The notes beneath the pieces were generated by a model. It saw only the letters and a list, made by a program, of their open reading frames with translations, was not told where the DNA came from and did not search any database. Shown piece by piece: positions 28,315 through 37,173 of a stretch of DNA of 64,000 nucleotides. The stretch covers positions 152,344 to 216,343 of the forward strand of contig JADJWH010000006.1 of the NCBI GenBank assembly GCA_016716465.1, given 5' to 3'. This DNA is from Gammaproteobacteria bacterium. Its GTDB lineage: Bacteria; Pseudomonadota; Gammaproteobacteria; SZUA-140. The translations under genes were made by a program, and so were the position numbers. Within the stretch, counting starts at the first letter, position 1, and every line of letters starts with the position of its first letter.

Positions 28315-29379
28315 TTAACTGCCCACGAACACCCGCAGGTTGCGCGGCTTGATGAACACCCGCTCACCCAACACGAGCGGCGCCCGCTGATACCGTTCGC
28401 GCGTGAACTCGACCTCGACCAGGCCGTCCTCCTCGCCTTCACGCTCCAGCTCGATGCGCACCATCGGTCCGATGGTGAAGATGCTGCTCACCCGCCCCGA
28501 TCCGATCGAACCCTCGGCGAGCGCGGACAGATCGATCTCATGCGGGCGCAGGTGCACCACCGCGGTGGAACCGGGGGCGAAGGCCGCGCCTTCCGGCGTC
28601 GGCGCCTTCAGGTCGCCGATGTGCGCCCAGCCGTTGTGGACACGGCCGTGGAACAGGTTCACGCTGCCGAGGAAGCGTGAAACGAAGGCGGTCTCCGGCT
28701 GCTCGTAGACCTCGTCCGGCGTGCCGACCTGCTCGATGCGCCCCTTGTTCATCACCACCACCCGGCTCGACACCTCCATCGCCTCCTCCTGGTCATGGGT
28801 CACGAACACGCTGGTGACATGGATCTCATCGTGCAATCTCCGCAGCCAGCGGCGCAGTTCCTTGCGCACGTTGGCGTCGAGCGCGCCGAACGGCTCGTCC
28901 AGCAGCAGCACCTTGGGCTCGACCGCCAGCGCGCGCGCGAGCGCGATGCGCTGGCGCTGGCCGCCGGACAGCTGGTTCGGGTAGCGGTCCGCCACGAACT
29001 CCAGTTGCACCAGGCGCAGCAGCTCCCGGACCTTCTCCCGGATCGCCTCCTTTCCCGGGCGCTCGGCCTTCGGGCGTACCGTCAGTCCAAAGGCGACGTT
29101 ATCGAACACCGTCATATGGTGAAACAGGGCGTAGTGCTGGAACACGAAGCCCACCCCGCGTTCGCGCACATGGCGGCGCGTGGCGTCCTGGCCGTCGAAG
29201 CGGATGCTGCCGCTGTCCGGCTGCTCCAGCCCGGAAATGATGCGCAGCAGGCTGGTCTTGCCGCAGCCGCTCGGGCCGAGCAGGGCCACCAGTTCGCCGG
29301 TCGGGATGGTCAGATTGACGTCCTGCAGCGCGTGAAAGCCGCCGAAGTGCTTGTTGACGTTCTCGATGATGATGCTCAT
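28315..29379 (-). CDS. cysA: Sulfate/thiosulfate ABC transporter ATP-binding protein
   Basis: Energises sulfate import at the inner membrane. The 354-residue ATPase has Walker [10 protein letters not shown], signature [15 protein letters not shown], Walker [20 protein letters not shown] and switch His in [12 protein letters not shown], then a C-terminal CysA-type regulatory region (about 240-354) ending in [13 protein letters not shown]. Length and opening ([20 protein letters not shown]) match CysA. It is the last gene of the operon sbp, TOBE protein, cysT, cysW, cysA, starting 18 bp after cysW. Confidence 0.95.
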   Translation of the reverse strand: MSIIIENVNKHFGGFHALQDVNLTIPTGELVALLGPSGCGKTSLLRIISGLEQPDSGSIRFDGQDATRRHVRERGVGFVFQHYALFHHMTVFDNVAFGLTVRPKAERPGKEAIREKVRELLRLVQLEFVADRYPNQLSGGQRQRIALARALAVEPKVLLLDEPFGALDANVRKELRRWLRRLHDEIHVTSVFVTHDQEEAMEVSSRVVVMNKGRIEQVGTPDEVYEQPETAFVSRFLGSVNLFHGRVHNGWAHIGDLKAPTPEGAAFAPGSTAVVHLRPHEIDLSALAEGSIGSGRVSSIFTIGPMVRIELEREGEEDGLVEVEFTRERYQRAPLVLGERVFIKPRNLRVFVGS

Positions 29380-29397
29380 GGACAGGTCTCCCGGGTG

Positions 29398-30273
29398 TCA
29401 GGTGGACGGCTGTAACGCCGGCATGGAAATCGGCGTCGCGGCGCGCTGTGCCTGGCCGCGCCATTCGACGAAGCTCTTGGCCGCGAGCGTGACCAGCGCG
29501 AGCAGCGCCAGCAGCGAGGCGCAGGCGAAGGCGGCGACGAAGTTGTACTCGTTGTAGAGGATCTCGACGTGCAGCGGCAGTGTGTTGGTCTCGCCGCGGA
29601 TGTGGCCGCTCACCACGGACACGGCGCCGAATTCACCCATCGCACGCGCGTTGCACAGGATCACGCCGTACAGCAGGCCCCATTTGATGTTGGGCAGCGT
29701 CACACGCCAGAAGGTCTGCCAGCCGCTGGCGCCCAGCGTCAGCGCGGCCTCTTCTTCCGCCGTGCCCTGCTCCTCCATCACCGGGATCAGTTCACGGGCG
29801 ACGAACGGGAAGGTGACGAAGATCGTCGCCAGCACGATGCCGGGCACAGCGAAGATGATCTTGATGTCATGGTCGAACAGCCACTGGCCGAACCAGCCCT
29901 GCGCGCCGAAGACCAGCACGTAGATCAGCCCCGCGATCACCGGCGATACCGAGAACGGCAGATCGATCAGCGTGATCAGCAGGCTCTTGCCGCGGAATTC
30001 GAACTTCGCGATCGCCCACGCGGCGGTGACGCCGAAAACGAGATTCAGCGGAACAGCGATGAGCGCGGCGATGAGCGTCAGCTTGATCGCGGCGAGCGCC
30101 ACCGGTTCCCGCAGCGCGGCCAGGTAGGCGTCCAGCCCCTGGCGCAGCGCCTCGGTCAGTACGGCGGCGAGCGGCAGCAGCAGGAACAACCCGAGAAACG
30201 CCAGGCCGGCGCCGATCAGCAGGCGGCGGAACCATGCGGGTTCGTTCAATGTCGGGGGCACGGTCGGATTCAT
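29398..30273 (-). CDS. cysW: Sulfate/thiosulfate ABC transporter permease CysW
   Basis: A 291-residue inner-membrane permease subunit with six predicted helices, starting with [20 protein letters not shown]. The EAA loop that contacts CysA is [20 protein letters not shown], and [20 protein letters not shown] is the family-typical C-terminal segment. It forms a heterodimer with CysT. It lies 7 bp after cysT, and its ATG at 30273 follows closely, so the two are probably translationally coupled. Confidence 0.95.
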   Translation of the reverse strand: MNPTVPPTLNEPAWFRRLLIGAGLAFLGLFLLLPLAAVLTEALRQGLDAYLAALREPVALAAIKLTLIAALIAVPLNLVFGVTAAWAIAKFEFRGKSLLITLIDLPFSVSPVIAGLIYVLVFGAQGWFGQWLFDHDIKIIFAVPGIVLATIFVTFPFVARELIPVMEEQGTAEEEAALTLGASGWQTFWRVTLPNIKWGLLYGVILCNARAMGEFGAVSVVSGHIRGETNTLPLHVEILYNEYNFVAAFACASLLALLALVTLAAKSFVEWRGQAQRAATPISMPALQPST

Positions 30274-30280
30274 GGGAACC

Positions 30281-31129
30281 TCACTGGTGACGGCGTCTGC
30301 CCCACCACTGGAGCAGGTTGATGAGCAGCAGCAGCAGGAACGAGATGACCAGCATCGCCACGGCGATCGCGGTGGCGCCGGCGTAGTCGTACTGCTCCAG
30401 CTTGGTGATGATCAGCAGCGGCGTGATCTCGGACACCATCGGCATGTTGCCGGCGATGAAGATCACGGACCCGTACTCCCCCAATGCACGCGCGAAGGCG
30501 AGCGCGAAGCCCGTCAGCAGCGCCGGCCACAGGCTCGGCAGCAGGACGCGGAAGAAGGTCTGCCGGCGCGAGGCGCCGAGACTCGCCGCCGCCTCCTCCA
30601 GCTCCGGTTTGAGCTCCTGCAGGACCGGCTGCACGGTGCGGACGACGAACGGCAGGCCGATGAAGATCAGCGCCACCAGCACGCCCGTGGGCGTGAAGGC
30701 CACCTTGATGCCAAGTGGCTCGAGATACCGGCCGATCCAGCCGTTCGGCGCATAGATCGCGGTCAGCGCGATGCCCGCCACCGCGGTCGGCAAGGCGAAC
30801 GGCAGGTCGACCAGCGCATCGATCAGGCGCCGGCCGGGGAAGCGGTACCGCACCAGCACCCACGCGACCAGCAGGCCGAAGACCAGATTGATCACGGCGG
30901 CGAGGAACGAGGCCCCGAAGCTCAGCCTGTAGGAGGCGACCACCCGCGGCGCGGTCACCGTCGCCCAGAAACTGTCCCAGCCCAGCTGGGTGGACTTAAG
31001 AAAGGTGGCGGACAGCGGGATCAGGATAATCAGGCTCAGATACAACAGGGTGATCCCGATGGTGATGCCGAAGCCGGGAATCACGCTCGGGCGACGCAGT
31101 GTGAACAGGGACGCGGACATCGTCTTCAC
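30281..31129 (-). CDS. cysT: Sulfate/thiosulfate ABC transporter permease CysT (CysU)
   Basis: A 282-residue permease paralogous to CysW. It carries [20 protein letters not shown] as the first helix, the EAA loop [20 protein letters not shown] and the conserved [12 protein letters not shown] segment. Six membrane helices are expected. The ATG at 31129 overlaps the TOBE-protein stop (ATGA), so the small upstream protein and the permease are translationally coupled. The family is also called CysU. Confidence 0.95.
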   Translation of the reverse strand: MKTMSASLFTLRRPSVIPGFGITIGITLLYLSLIILIPLSATFLKSTQLGWDSFWATVTAPRVVASYRLSFGASFLAAVINLVFGLLVAWVLVRYRFPGRRLIDALVDLPFALPTAVAGIALTAIYAPNGWIGRYLEPLGIKVAFTPTGVLVALIFIGLPFVVRTVQPVLQELKPELEEAAASLGASRRQTFFRVLLPSLWPALLTGFALAFARALGEYGSVIFIAGNMPMVSEITPLLIITKLEQYDYAGATAIAVAMLVISFLLLLLINLLQWWGRRRHQ

Positions 31130-31371
31130 TCCCGACCCGAATCGCCGGACACCGGCTGGAATCTGGCCAGCACCACCTCGGTCGCCTTGAATACCGCCAT
31201 GGCCTCATGGCCTTCGCGCAATCCCAGTTCCTCCAGCGAGCTGGACGTCACCACCGACGAGATGGTGCCCGCAGGGGTCTCCAACTGGACCTCGGAGACC
31301 ACCGGGCCGCGGATGATGCGCGTGACCCGTCCGCGGAACTGGTTGCGTGAATTGAGGGCAATGACGGCCAT
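31126..31371 (-). CDS. Single-TOBE (Mop-like) anion-binding protein
   Basis: An 81-residue protein consisting of essentially one TOBE/Mop domain: [19 protein letters not shown] and then [19 protein letters not shown], ending in [11 protein letters not shown]. Such domains bind molybdate, tungstate or sulfate at oligomer interfaces and act as storage proteins or sensors. I start at ATG 31371, with GAGAGGA upstream; an open frame to 31452 overlaps the sbp 3' end and lacks family sequence. Its position inside the sulfate uptake operon, overlapping cysT by 4 bp, suggests an oxyanion-sensing or discriminating role, which is inference. CysA lacks an obvious extra TOBE copy of this kind. Confidence 0.85.
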   Translation of the reverse strand: MAVIALNSRNQFRGRVTRIIRGPVVSEVQLETPAGTISSVVTSSSLEELGLREGHEAMAVFKATEVVLARFQPVSGDSGRE

Positions 31372-31411
31372 GGCGTATTCCTCTCTCTTTTCTCTTGTAA
31401 GTGATGATTGC

Positions 31412-32422
31412 TCAGTTCGACGGTACGTAGATCTGGTCGAATATCCCGCCATCGCTGAAGTGCGCCTTCTGCGCCTTCTGCCACCCGCCGAACACCTGAT
31501 CGATAGTGACCAGGTTCAACGCGGGAAACCGCTTGACGTCATTCGGATCGGCAAGTTCGGGCTTGATGGGGCGGTAATAATGCTTCGCGGCAACGCGTTG
31601 CCCCTCCGGCGAGTACAGGTACTCAAGGTAGGCGCTCGCCACCTCCGTGGTGCCGTGCTTCTTCGCCACGGCGTCCACCAGCGTCACCGGCGGTTCGGCC
31701 AGGATGCTGAGCGAGGGCAGCACGATCTCGAACTTGTCCGGACCCAGTTCGTTCAGCGCGAGGAAGGCCTCGTTTTCCCACGACAGGAACACGTCGCCGA
31801 TGCCGCGCTGCACGAAGGTGTTGGTCGAACCGCGGGCGCCGGAATCCAGTACGGGCACGTTCCTGAACAGCTTGGTGACGAAGTCCCGGGCGGCCTGCTC
31901 GGAGCCGTATTTGTCCAGCGCGTAGGCCCATGCCGCCAGATAGTTCCAGCGCGCGCCGCCCGAAGTCTTCGGATTCGGCGTGATCACGCCGACGCCCGGC
32001 TTCACCAGATCGTCCCAGTCCTTGATGCCCCTGGGATTGCCTTTGCGCACCAGGAACACGACGGTGGAGGTATAGGGCGAGCTGTTGTTGGGCAAGCGGC
32101 TCTGCCAGTCCTTGGGAAACCAGCCGGTCTTCTCGCTGATCTGGTCGATATCGTAGGCCAGCGCGAGCGTGACCACGTCGGCCTCGAGGCCGTCGATCAC
32201 GGCGCGCGCCTGTTTGCCCGCGCCGCCATGGGACTGGTTGACCACGACGTGGTCGCCGGTCTTTTCCTTCCAGTACCTGGCGAAGGCCTGATTGAAGTCC
32301 TGATACAGCTCACGCGTGGGGTCATAGGACACATTCAGCAGCTTGATGTCCTTGGCCAGCGCAGCGGCGCTGGCGCCGGCGGCGAGCGCGATGCCGGCGA
32401 TGACGGTGATGATGCATTTCAT
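31412..32422 (-). CDS. sbp: Periplasmic sulfate-binding protein
   Basis: Captures sulfate in the periplasm and delivers it to CysTW. The 336-residue protein has a Sec signal peptide (about 1-23, [18 protein letters not shown]) and mature start [19 protein letters not shown], the Sbp/CysP signature. Ligand-loop segments [17 protein letters not shown] and [20 protein letters not shown] are typical of sulfate-binding proteins. First gene of the operon; the TOBE gene starts 40 bp downstream. Its promoter must lie in the short space that also holds the 32451 palindrome and the porin 3' end, so readthrough from the porin gene is possible. Confidence 0.95.
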   Translation of the reverse strand: MKCIITVIAGIALAAGASAAALAKDIKLLNVSYDPTRELYQDFNQAFARYWKEKTGDHVVVNQSHGGAGKQARAVIDGLEADVVTLALAYDIDQISEKTGWFPKDWQSRLPNNSSPYTSTVVFLVRKGNPRGIKDWDDLVKPGVGVITPNPKTSGGARWNYLAAWAYALDKYGSEQAARDFVTKLFRNVPVLDSGARGSTNTFVQRGIGDVFLSWENEAFLALNELGPDKFEIVLPSLSILAEPPVTLVDAVAKKHGTTEVASAYLEYLYSPEGQRVAAKHYYRPIKPELADPNDVKRFPALNLVTIDQVFGGWQKAQKAHFSDGGIFDQIYVPSN

Positions 32423-32450
32423 GATCCATTCTCCTCGTTCATATGGGTAA

Positions 32451-32475
32451 GGGGACAGATTAGAAATCTGTCCCC
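32451..32475. repeat. GGGGACAGATT palindrome
   Basis: GGGGACAGATT and AATCTGTCCCC arms (11 bp each, short central AGA) just past the porin stop and 28 bp before the sbp start. It could terminate the porin transcript or attenuate entry into the sulfate operon. Confidence 0.72.
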
Positions 32476-32484
32476 GATCGGGGC

Positions 32485-33528
32485 CTAGAACTTGATGATT
32501 GCGCCGAGCGAAATGGCGCTGGCCGAATCGCCGTTGGCGGCCACGGCAAGGTTGTCGCTGCGGCCCTCGCGATACGGGGTGACACCGCGACCGTCATCGT
32601 TGTCGGTGGCGGCGTAGTCGACATAGAGCGCAAGCCCCTTCTGCAGGGCGTATTCGGCCCCGATCGCCGCCAAACCGGCATCCCGGTCCCCGGCCTCCGC
32701 CGACAGCAGGTAGTACTGGCCCTTGAACGTCCAGGCGTCGAGCTTGTAGCGCACGCCGAGGCCGAAGGCATCCTCGTCCTGGCTGCCGTCGCTGGCCGCC
32801 CCGCTGATCGCCTGCCACAGGCCGGTGAAGCGCCAGGCGTCGTGATCGTAATAGGCACCCACCCGGATGATGTTCGGATCATCCTGCGCGCCAGTCGGGT
32901 TACCTGCGGTTTCGTAACCCAGGCCGATGAACAGCGGGCCCTGGGCGTAGTTCACCGCAAGACTCAGCAGGTCGTTGTCGTTGGTCGGGGTGACCGCGGT
33001 GTCCACGTTGGTGGAATACTGCAACGTACCCTTGAAGCCGGATTTCTCCGGCGAGGTGTAGTCGATGCTGTTGTTCGGGCGCTCATCGAAGCGGTTGATG
33101 CCGGAGCCGGCGCGGGTGATGTTGCGCGCGTCCCCCACCTGGTCGCCGAACAGATCGACCGCGCGGCCGATGACTTTGACCGGGGTATCGAAGCGACCGA
33201 TGCGCCCGGTACCGAAGCCGCCCTGCAACCCGAGGAAGGTGTTGCGCGTGGCCAGCACGTTGTTCTCGTTGGGCGCGGCCGTATCCGCGCGCAGCTCGGA
33301 TTCGACCTGATAGATGCCGGCGACGTCGCCGCCGACCTGGATATCGCCCTTGAAGCCGATCCGGCTCGAGTTGCTGGAGATATTGAGCGCGCTGTCGGTG
33401 CCGTTATCCAGGCTGTCCAGTGAAACGTTGAGCTGACCGTAAATGGATGCCGCGGCAAATGTATCTTGTGCCGTCAATCCACCGACCAGGCCGATCGCAA
33501 GTACCAGAATTCGATTTTTGCTTTTCAT
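32485..33528 (-). CDS. Gram-negative general porin
   Basis: Outer-membrane beta-barrel channel. The 347-residue product starting at ATG 33528 (GAGATGAAG upstream) has a signal peptide cleaved around [14 protein letters not shown], and mature sequence typical of 16-stranded trimeric porins: [52 protein letters not shown] (loop 3 entry), and a terminal aromatic residue in SLGAIIKF. An upstream start at 33552 adds no signal-like sequence. Its position directly upstream of sbp on the same strand suggests it lets sulfate or other sulfur compounds across the outer membrane; that role is inferred from position only. Confidence 0.92.
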   Translation of the reverse strand: MKSKNRILVLAIGLVGGLTAQDTFAAASIYGQLNVSLDSLDNGTDSALNISSNSSRIGFKGDIQVGGDVAGIYQVESELRADTAAPNENNVLATRNTFLGLQGGFGTGRIGRFDTPVKVIGRAVDLFGDQVGDARNITRAGSGINRFDERPNNSIDYTSPEKSGFKGTLQYSTNVDTAVTPTNDNDLLSLAVNYAQGPLFIGLGYETAGNPTGAQDDPNIIRVGAYYDHDAWRFTGLWQAISGAASDGSQDEDAFGLGVRYKLDAWTFKGQYYLLSAEAGDRDAGLAAIGAEYALQKGLALYVDYAATDNDDGRGVTPYREGRSDNLAVAANGDSASAISLGAIIKF

Positions 33529-33671
33529 GTCTTCATCTCTCGCCGGAAACATGAGCGCGGCCTCCGGACATCCGGTCAGCGCGAACTGTTTCAGACTGCA
33601 GGGTGGTCAAGGTAAAAACCTCCGGATACCCGGTCGGCAATGGATTTATCAGAATGGACAGAAGCTGCGCT

Positions 33672-33875
33672 TCATCTGGTCCGGCTTCCCCGGGCGCCCT
33701 GGGGCCCGTGCTCCGACGCGGACTGGAAACGCAGCTTCTCCTTGCGATCGATCTGGACCACGCGTCCGTCATGGACAACGATCTCGATGGAACCAAAACG
33801 CAGTGAACCCAGGGTCTCGCGCAGGACCTCGATGACCTCGTCGGTTTCCTTGCCGATCAGATGCAGTGGCTTCAT
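33672..33875 (-). CDS. YezD-like (DUF2292) small protein
   Basis: A 67-residue protein matching the small YezD/DUF2292 family by the block TLGSLRFGSIEIVVHDGRVV followed by QIDRKEKLRF. Its function is unknown to me; family members are often found next to sulfate or sulfonate uptake genes, and here it precedes the porin and sulfate transporter on the same strand. The Arg/Gly-rich tail (ARGSRTR) is not part of the usual family core. No strong ribosome site is seen immediately before the ATG. Confidence 0.75.
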   Translation of the reverse strand: MKPLHLIGKETDEVIEVLRETLGSLRFGSIEIVVHDGRVVQIDRKEKLRFQSASEHGPQGARGSRTR

Positions 33876-34133
33876 TGTGTTTACCGCGCCTCGTGATTGC
33901 GCCCGTTCTCATGTGTTCCGGGGTGGCCATCCCTGGCCGGTTTGCATGCCGGTCTGTCATTCCGGTCCAATTCGGGTATTTCAGCTTTCGTGCCAGAGCC
34001 GAAAATTCCTTTTAACCCTTTGTTAATTAATTGATTGTTCGATATGACGTGATGCATCGTGCCAATATTGACTGTTTTATTTCATGGATTTCTGTTAATA
34101 AATATCGGAAAACCGTTAAATGAAACGAACCTG
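33876..34133. promoter_or_regulatory. Divergent promoter region, yezD-like / sigma-54 activator
   Basis: This 258-bp region becomes AT-rich towards the activator gene (34005-34125). It should hold promoters for both divergent genes. I looked for a GG-N10-GC sigma-54 core on both strands here and upstream of the porin and sbp and did not find a convincing one. An open frame to 34059 exists ahead of the activator start but has no family sequence. Confidence 0.45.
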
Positions 34134-35690
34134 ATGGATAAATTCGAGCATCTGCTGCTGGACGTATGGCGCGAGGTGGGACGCCACATGGAGCTAAGTG
34201 AGGCGGTGGACAACATCTGCACCCTGCTGGCCCCTGCCCTGCCGCTCACCGTCCTGGAGATACTCCACCTCGATGCGAGGCGCGGCGACATCGAGACCAG
34301 CGCGGTCGGCGTGCGCGATGGGCGCCCGTCCGCACACGGCCGCCGCCTCGGCATGACCACGATGCGCCTCGAGCGCCTGGTCGAATGGATGCGCCGGGAA
34401 CCCATGGCGGCACTGCCCGCCGGCACGGACTGGCCCGATGCCCTGGTGCCGCTGCAGGATCTGTACGCCGGCAGGGATGTGCTGATAGGGGTACTGAAGA
34501 ATCGCGCCCGGCACCCCGAAGGCCTGGCCGTGATCCTGCTCGATCGCGGCCAACTCAAACCGCGCCATCACCGCCTGCTGGAAGGCCTGCTCGAACCGTT
34601 GACCGTCGCGCTGGAGAACGACAGCCGGCTCCGCGAACTGAGCCAGCTGCGCGCCAGCGCCGAGGCGGACAAGCAGTCACTGCTGACACGGCTGGGGCGG
34701 GAAAAGGTGAGCGACACCATCGTCGGCGCCGACATGGGGCTGCGCGCCGTGCTGGCGCGGGCGGACCAGGTGGCGCGCACCGATACCTCGGTGCTGCTGC
34801 TGGGCGAGACCGGCTCAGGCAAGGAAGTCGTCGCGCGCGCCATCCATGAGCACTCGACGCGCGCGCAGGGACCATTCATCCGCGTGAACTGTGGCGCGAT
34901 CGCACCCGAGCTGATCGATTCGGAGCTGTTCGGCCACGAGAAGGGCAGCTTCACCGGCGCGCTGGCGCAGCGCAAGGGCTGGTTCGAGCGCGCCGACGGC
35001 GGCACGCTGTTCCTGGACGAGATCGGCGAACTGCCCGCCTCGGTGCAGGTGCGCCTGCTGCGGGTCCTGCAGGATGGCAGCCTGACCCGCGTCGGCGGCG
35101 AACAACCGCTCCAGGTCGACATCCGGGTCATCGCCGCGACCCACCGCGACCTTGCCGCCATGGTGCAGCAGGGTGGCTTCCGCGAGGACCTGTGGTATCG
35201 CATCGCGATCTTCCCGGTCCTGATCCCGCCGTTGCGCGAACGGCTGGACGATATCCCCGAACTGGCGCGCCATTTCGCGCGCCGCGCGGCGATGAAACTC
35301 GGCCTGCATCTGCAGTTGCCGACCACCGCCGACATCGAGCAGTTACGCGGTTACACCTGGCCGGGAAACGTGCGCGAAATGGCGGCGGTGATCGAACGCG
35401 CGGCGATCCTGGGCCAGGGCGAGCGGCTGGCGATCGGCGCGGCACTCGGTCTCGGACCCACCCCCGGCGGCGCGACCGCGGACAACCCGCACTCGGATCG
35501 CCGGATAACCTTCTCCACGCTCGAGGAAACGGCGGCGGATCACATACGCAATGCATTGCGCCGCACTTTGGGGCGAGTCGAAGGGCCGCAGGGCGCGGCG
35601 CGGCTGCTCAATATAAACCCGCACACGCTGCGTTCCCGGATGCGCAAGCTCGGCATCGATCCCGCGCCGTTCCGCCGCCTCCCCGACTGA
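34134..35690 (+). CDS. Sigma-54-dependent transcriptional activator (GAF-AAA-Fis type)
   Basis: A 518-residue bacterial enhancer-binding protein. Residues 1-180 form a GAF-like sensory domain. The central AAA+ domain has Walker A GETGSGKE, the sigma-54 contact loop as GSFTGA (usual GAFTGA), Walker B GGTLFLDEIGELP and the sensor region RVIAATHRDL. The C-terminal Fis-type helix-turn-helix is AARLLNINPHTLRSRMRKLG. The layout resembles NorR and FhlA-type activators. I start at ATG 34134 because sequence before MDKFEHLLLDVWREV looks non-coding. Location beside the yezD-like, porin and sulfate genes suggests it regulates sulfur acquisition, but no target promoter was identified. Confidence 0.93.
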   Translation: MDKFEHLLLDVWREVGRHMELSEAVDNICTLLAPALPLTVLEILHLDARRGDIETSAVGVRDGRPSAHGRRLGMTTMRLERLVEWMRREPMAALPAGTDWPDALVPLQDLYAGRDVLIGVLKNRARHPEGLAVILLDRGQLKPRHHRLLEGLLEPLTVALENDSRLRELSQLRASAEADKQSLLTRLGREKVSDTIVGADMGLRAVLARADQVARTDTSVLLLGETGSGKEVVARAIHEHSTRAQGPFIRVNCGAIAPELIDSELFGHEKGSFTGALAQRKGWFERADGGTLFLDEIGELPASVQVRLLRVLQDGSLTRVGGEQPLQVDIRVIAATHRDLAAMVQQGGFREDLWYRIAIFPVLIPPLRERLDDIPELARHFARRAAMKLGLHLQLPTTADIEQLRGYTWPGNVREMAAVIERAAILGQGERLAIGAALGLGPTPGGATADNPHSDRRITFSTLEETAADHIRNALRRTLGRVEGPQGAARLLNINPHTLRSRMRKLGIDPAPFRRLPD

Positions 35691-35774
35691 ATGCTGGCAC
35701 CGGAACGGGGTTCGAGCTTTACTGAACACGCGGCGATGGGTACCCTGCGCTAAACCCCGTCAGGATCACATTCA

Positions 35775-36398
35775 GTGTCAGTTTCAGAACCCAAGCGCAT
35801 CGCCGACCGCTTTCGCGGCTTCCTCCCCGTCGTCGTCGATGTCGAGACGGGCGGGATCAATCCCGCCACCGACGCCCTGCTGGAGATCGCGATCGTGCTG
35901 CTCGACTATGACGCGCAGGGCCGGCTGGCGCCGACCGCGACGCACAGCCACCATGTGCATCCGTTTCCCGGCGCCGTGCTGAATCCGGAGGCGCTCGCCT
36001 TCAACGGCATCGATCCCCATCACCCGTTTCGCGGCGCGGTCGATGAGAAAGAGGCCCTGCAGGCGCTGTTCCTCGAGGTGCGCCACAAGGTGCGCGCGAC
36101 CGGCTGCACGCGCGCGATCCTGGTCGGCCACAATCCCATCCTGGATCTCGGCTTCCTCAATGCGACGGTGGAACGCAACGGGATCAAGCGCAACCCGTTC
36201 CATCCCTTCAGCAGCTTCGACACCGCCTCTCTGGCCGGACTCGCCTACGGCCAGACCGTGCTGGCCCGCGCGGTGCAGTGCGCCGGGTTCACCTGGAACC
36301 AGGACGAGGCCCACTCGGCCATCTATGACGCCGAACGTACGGCGGACCTGTTCTGTGCGATCGTGAATGAATGGGACAAGGTGAGGCGTGAGGCGTGA
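35775..36398 (+). CDS. rnt: Ribonuclease T
   Basis: DEDDh 3'-5' exoribonuclease that trims the 3' ends of tRNAs and other stable RNAs. The 207-residue protein has ExoI motif VVVDVETGG (Asp22, Glu24), the central [20 protein letters not shown] and ExoIII motif [17 protein letters not shown] with the catalytic His and Asp. Length fits E. coli RNase T (215). The last residues (VRREA) and the stop codon are supplied by the first units of the GTGAGGC heptanucleotide array that begins at 36381, so the natural C terminus may have been altered by repeat expansion. Confidence 0.94.
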   Translation: MSVSEPKRIADRFRGFLPVVVDVETGGINPATDALLEIAIVLLDYDAQGRLAPTATHSHHVHPFPGAVLNPEALAFNGIDPHHPFRGAVDEKEALQALFLEVRHKVRATGCTRAILVGHNPILDLGFLNATVERNGIKRNPFHPFSSFDTASLAGLAYGQTVLARAVQCAGFTWNQDEAHSAIYDAERTADLFCAIVNEWDKVRREA

Positions 36399-36504
36399 GG
36401 CGTGAGGCGTGAGGCGTGAGGCGTGAGGCGTGAGGCGTGAGGCGTGAGGCGTGAGGCGTGAGGCGTGAGGCGTGAGGCGTGAGGCGTGAGGCGTGAGGCG
36501 TGAG
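36381..36504. repeat. GTGAGGC heptanucleotide tandem array (about 17.7 copies)
   Basis: 124 bp of essentially perfect head-to-tail GTGAGGC units starting inside the last codons of rnt. Because the unit is 7 bp, all three frames are sampled and a TGA appears in each. No variant units were seen, which suggests recent expansion. Related but non-tandem GTGAGG motifs occur at 11139, 18149 and (reverse orientation) 36566. Confidence 0.95.
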
Positions 36505-36565
36505 CAAAATGCTTGCCGGCCTCACATGAGCTGTCAAGACTTTATCTTTACCGAATATTCCGGTT

Positions 36566-36598
36566 TTTTACTCCTAACTCCTCACCCCTCACACCTCA
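36566..36598. repeat. Reverse-oriented GTGAGG-type repeat
   Basis: ACTCCTAACTCCTCACCCCT then CACACCTCACC, the reverse complement of the GTGAGG family, separated from the array by about 60 bp. Array and reverse copy can pair, giving a potential large hairpin between convergent rnt and grxD. Confidence 0.65.
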
Positions 36599-36605
36599 CC
36601 GGTTC

Positions 36606-36917
36606 TTAAGCCGCTTCCTTCACCAGCCTCTGCAGTTCACCGCTCTGGTAGAGCTCCATCATGATGTCGCAACCGCCGACCAGTTCGCCCTTGATGTAGA
36701 GCTGGGGAAAGGTCGGCCAGTTGGCATAGCGCGGGAGGTTCTGGCGGATCTCCGGTTCCTGCAGGACATCAACGTACTGGAACTGGGCGCCGCAGCCGCG
36801 CAGCACCTGCACGGCGCGCTGCGAAAAGCCGCACTGGGGGAAATCCGGGTTGCCCTTCATGTACAACACGATCGGGTTGCCTTCGACCTGCTGCTTGATC
36901 CTCTCCATTACATCCAT
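36606..36917 (-). CDS. grxD: Monothiol glutaredoxin (Grx4 type)
   Basis: A 103-residue CGFS-type glutaredoxin that carries or transfers [2Fe-2S] clusters with glutathione and BolA partners. Motifs are IVLYMKGNPDFPQCGFS with the single active Cys, then WPTFPQLYIKGELVGGCDI (TFPQ cis-proline and GG-CD glutathione-binding segment). I start at ATG 36917 with GAGGTG upstream; an earlier in-frame start at 36965 adds a Pro/Gly-rich stretch unlike the family. It converges with rnt, separated by the repeat array. Confidence 0.95.
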   Translation of the reverse strand: MDVMERIKQQVEGNPIVLYMKGNPDFPQCGFSQRAVQVLRGCGAQFQYVDVLQEPEIRQNLPRYANWPTFPQLYIKGELVGGCDIMMELYQSGELQRLVKEAA

Positions 36918-37128
36918 GACCACACCTCGTTTCGGCTCATACCCGCCGGGATCGGCGGATCTCAACTGTGTTCAAATGATAGATTCAATACCCGACTATT
37001 TCAATCAGGTATTACGCGCCCTGGTCAGACCTCCCAACCGGCAACACGCACTAAACTATAGGCGCGGCAGGCAAAATCCAAGGCTTGGCGCGCAAACCCC
37101 TCGCCCGCGGCGGCAGGAAAAAACCAAT

Positions 37129-37170
37129 GTAGCCCGGATGGAGGCGCGCAGCGCCGGAATCCGCGCTACA
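37129..37170. repeat. REP-like element
   Basis: A self-complementary copy, TGTAGCCCGGATGGAGGCGC to GGAATCCGCGCTACA, between grxD and the 3' end of hyuB. The two ends (TGTAGC and GCTACA) pair directly. The rest of the 36918-37173 gap shows no recognisable gene. Confidence 0.7.
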
Positions 37171-37173
37171 TCC

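Noticed and set aside
33876..34133. Possible sigma-54 promoter (GTGCCA and TGGC-type fragments)
   Set aside because: No GG-N10-GC pair with correct spacing was found on either strand.
36381..36504. CRISPR-like array
   Set aside because: Units are 7 bp without spacers, so this is a simple tandem repeat; no cas gene is present.
36289..36537. ORF encoding repeated LTPHASR heptads on the minus strand
   Set aside because: It is a translation of the 7-bp tandem array with no start-site support; a by-product of the repeat, not a protein gene.
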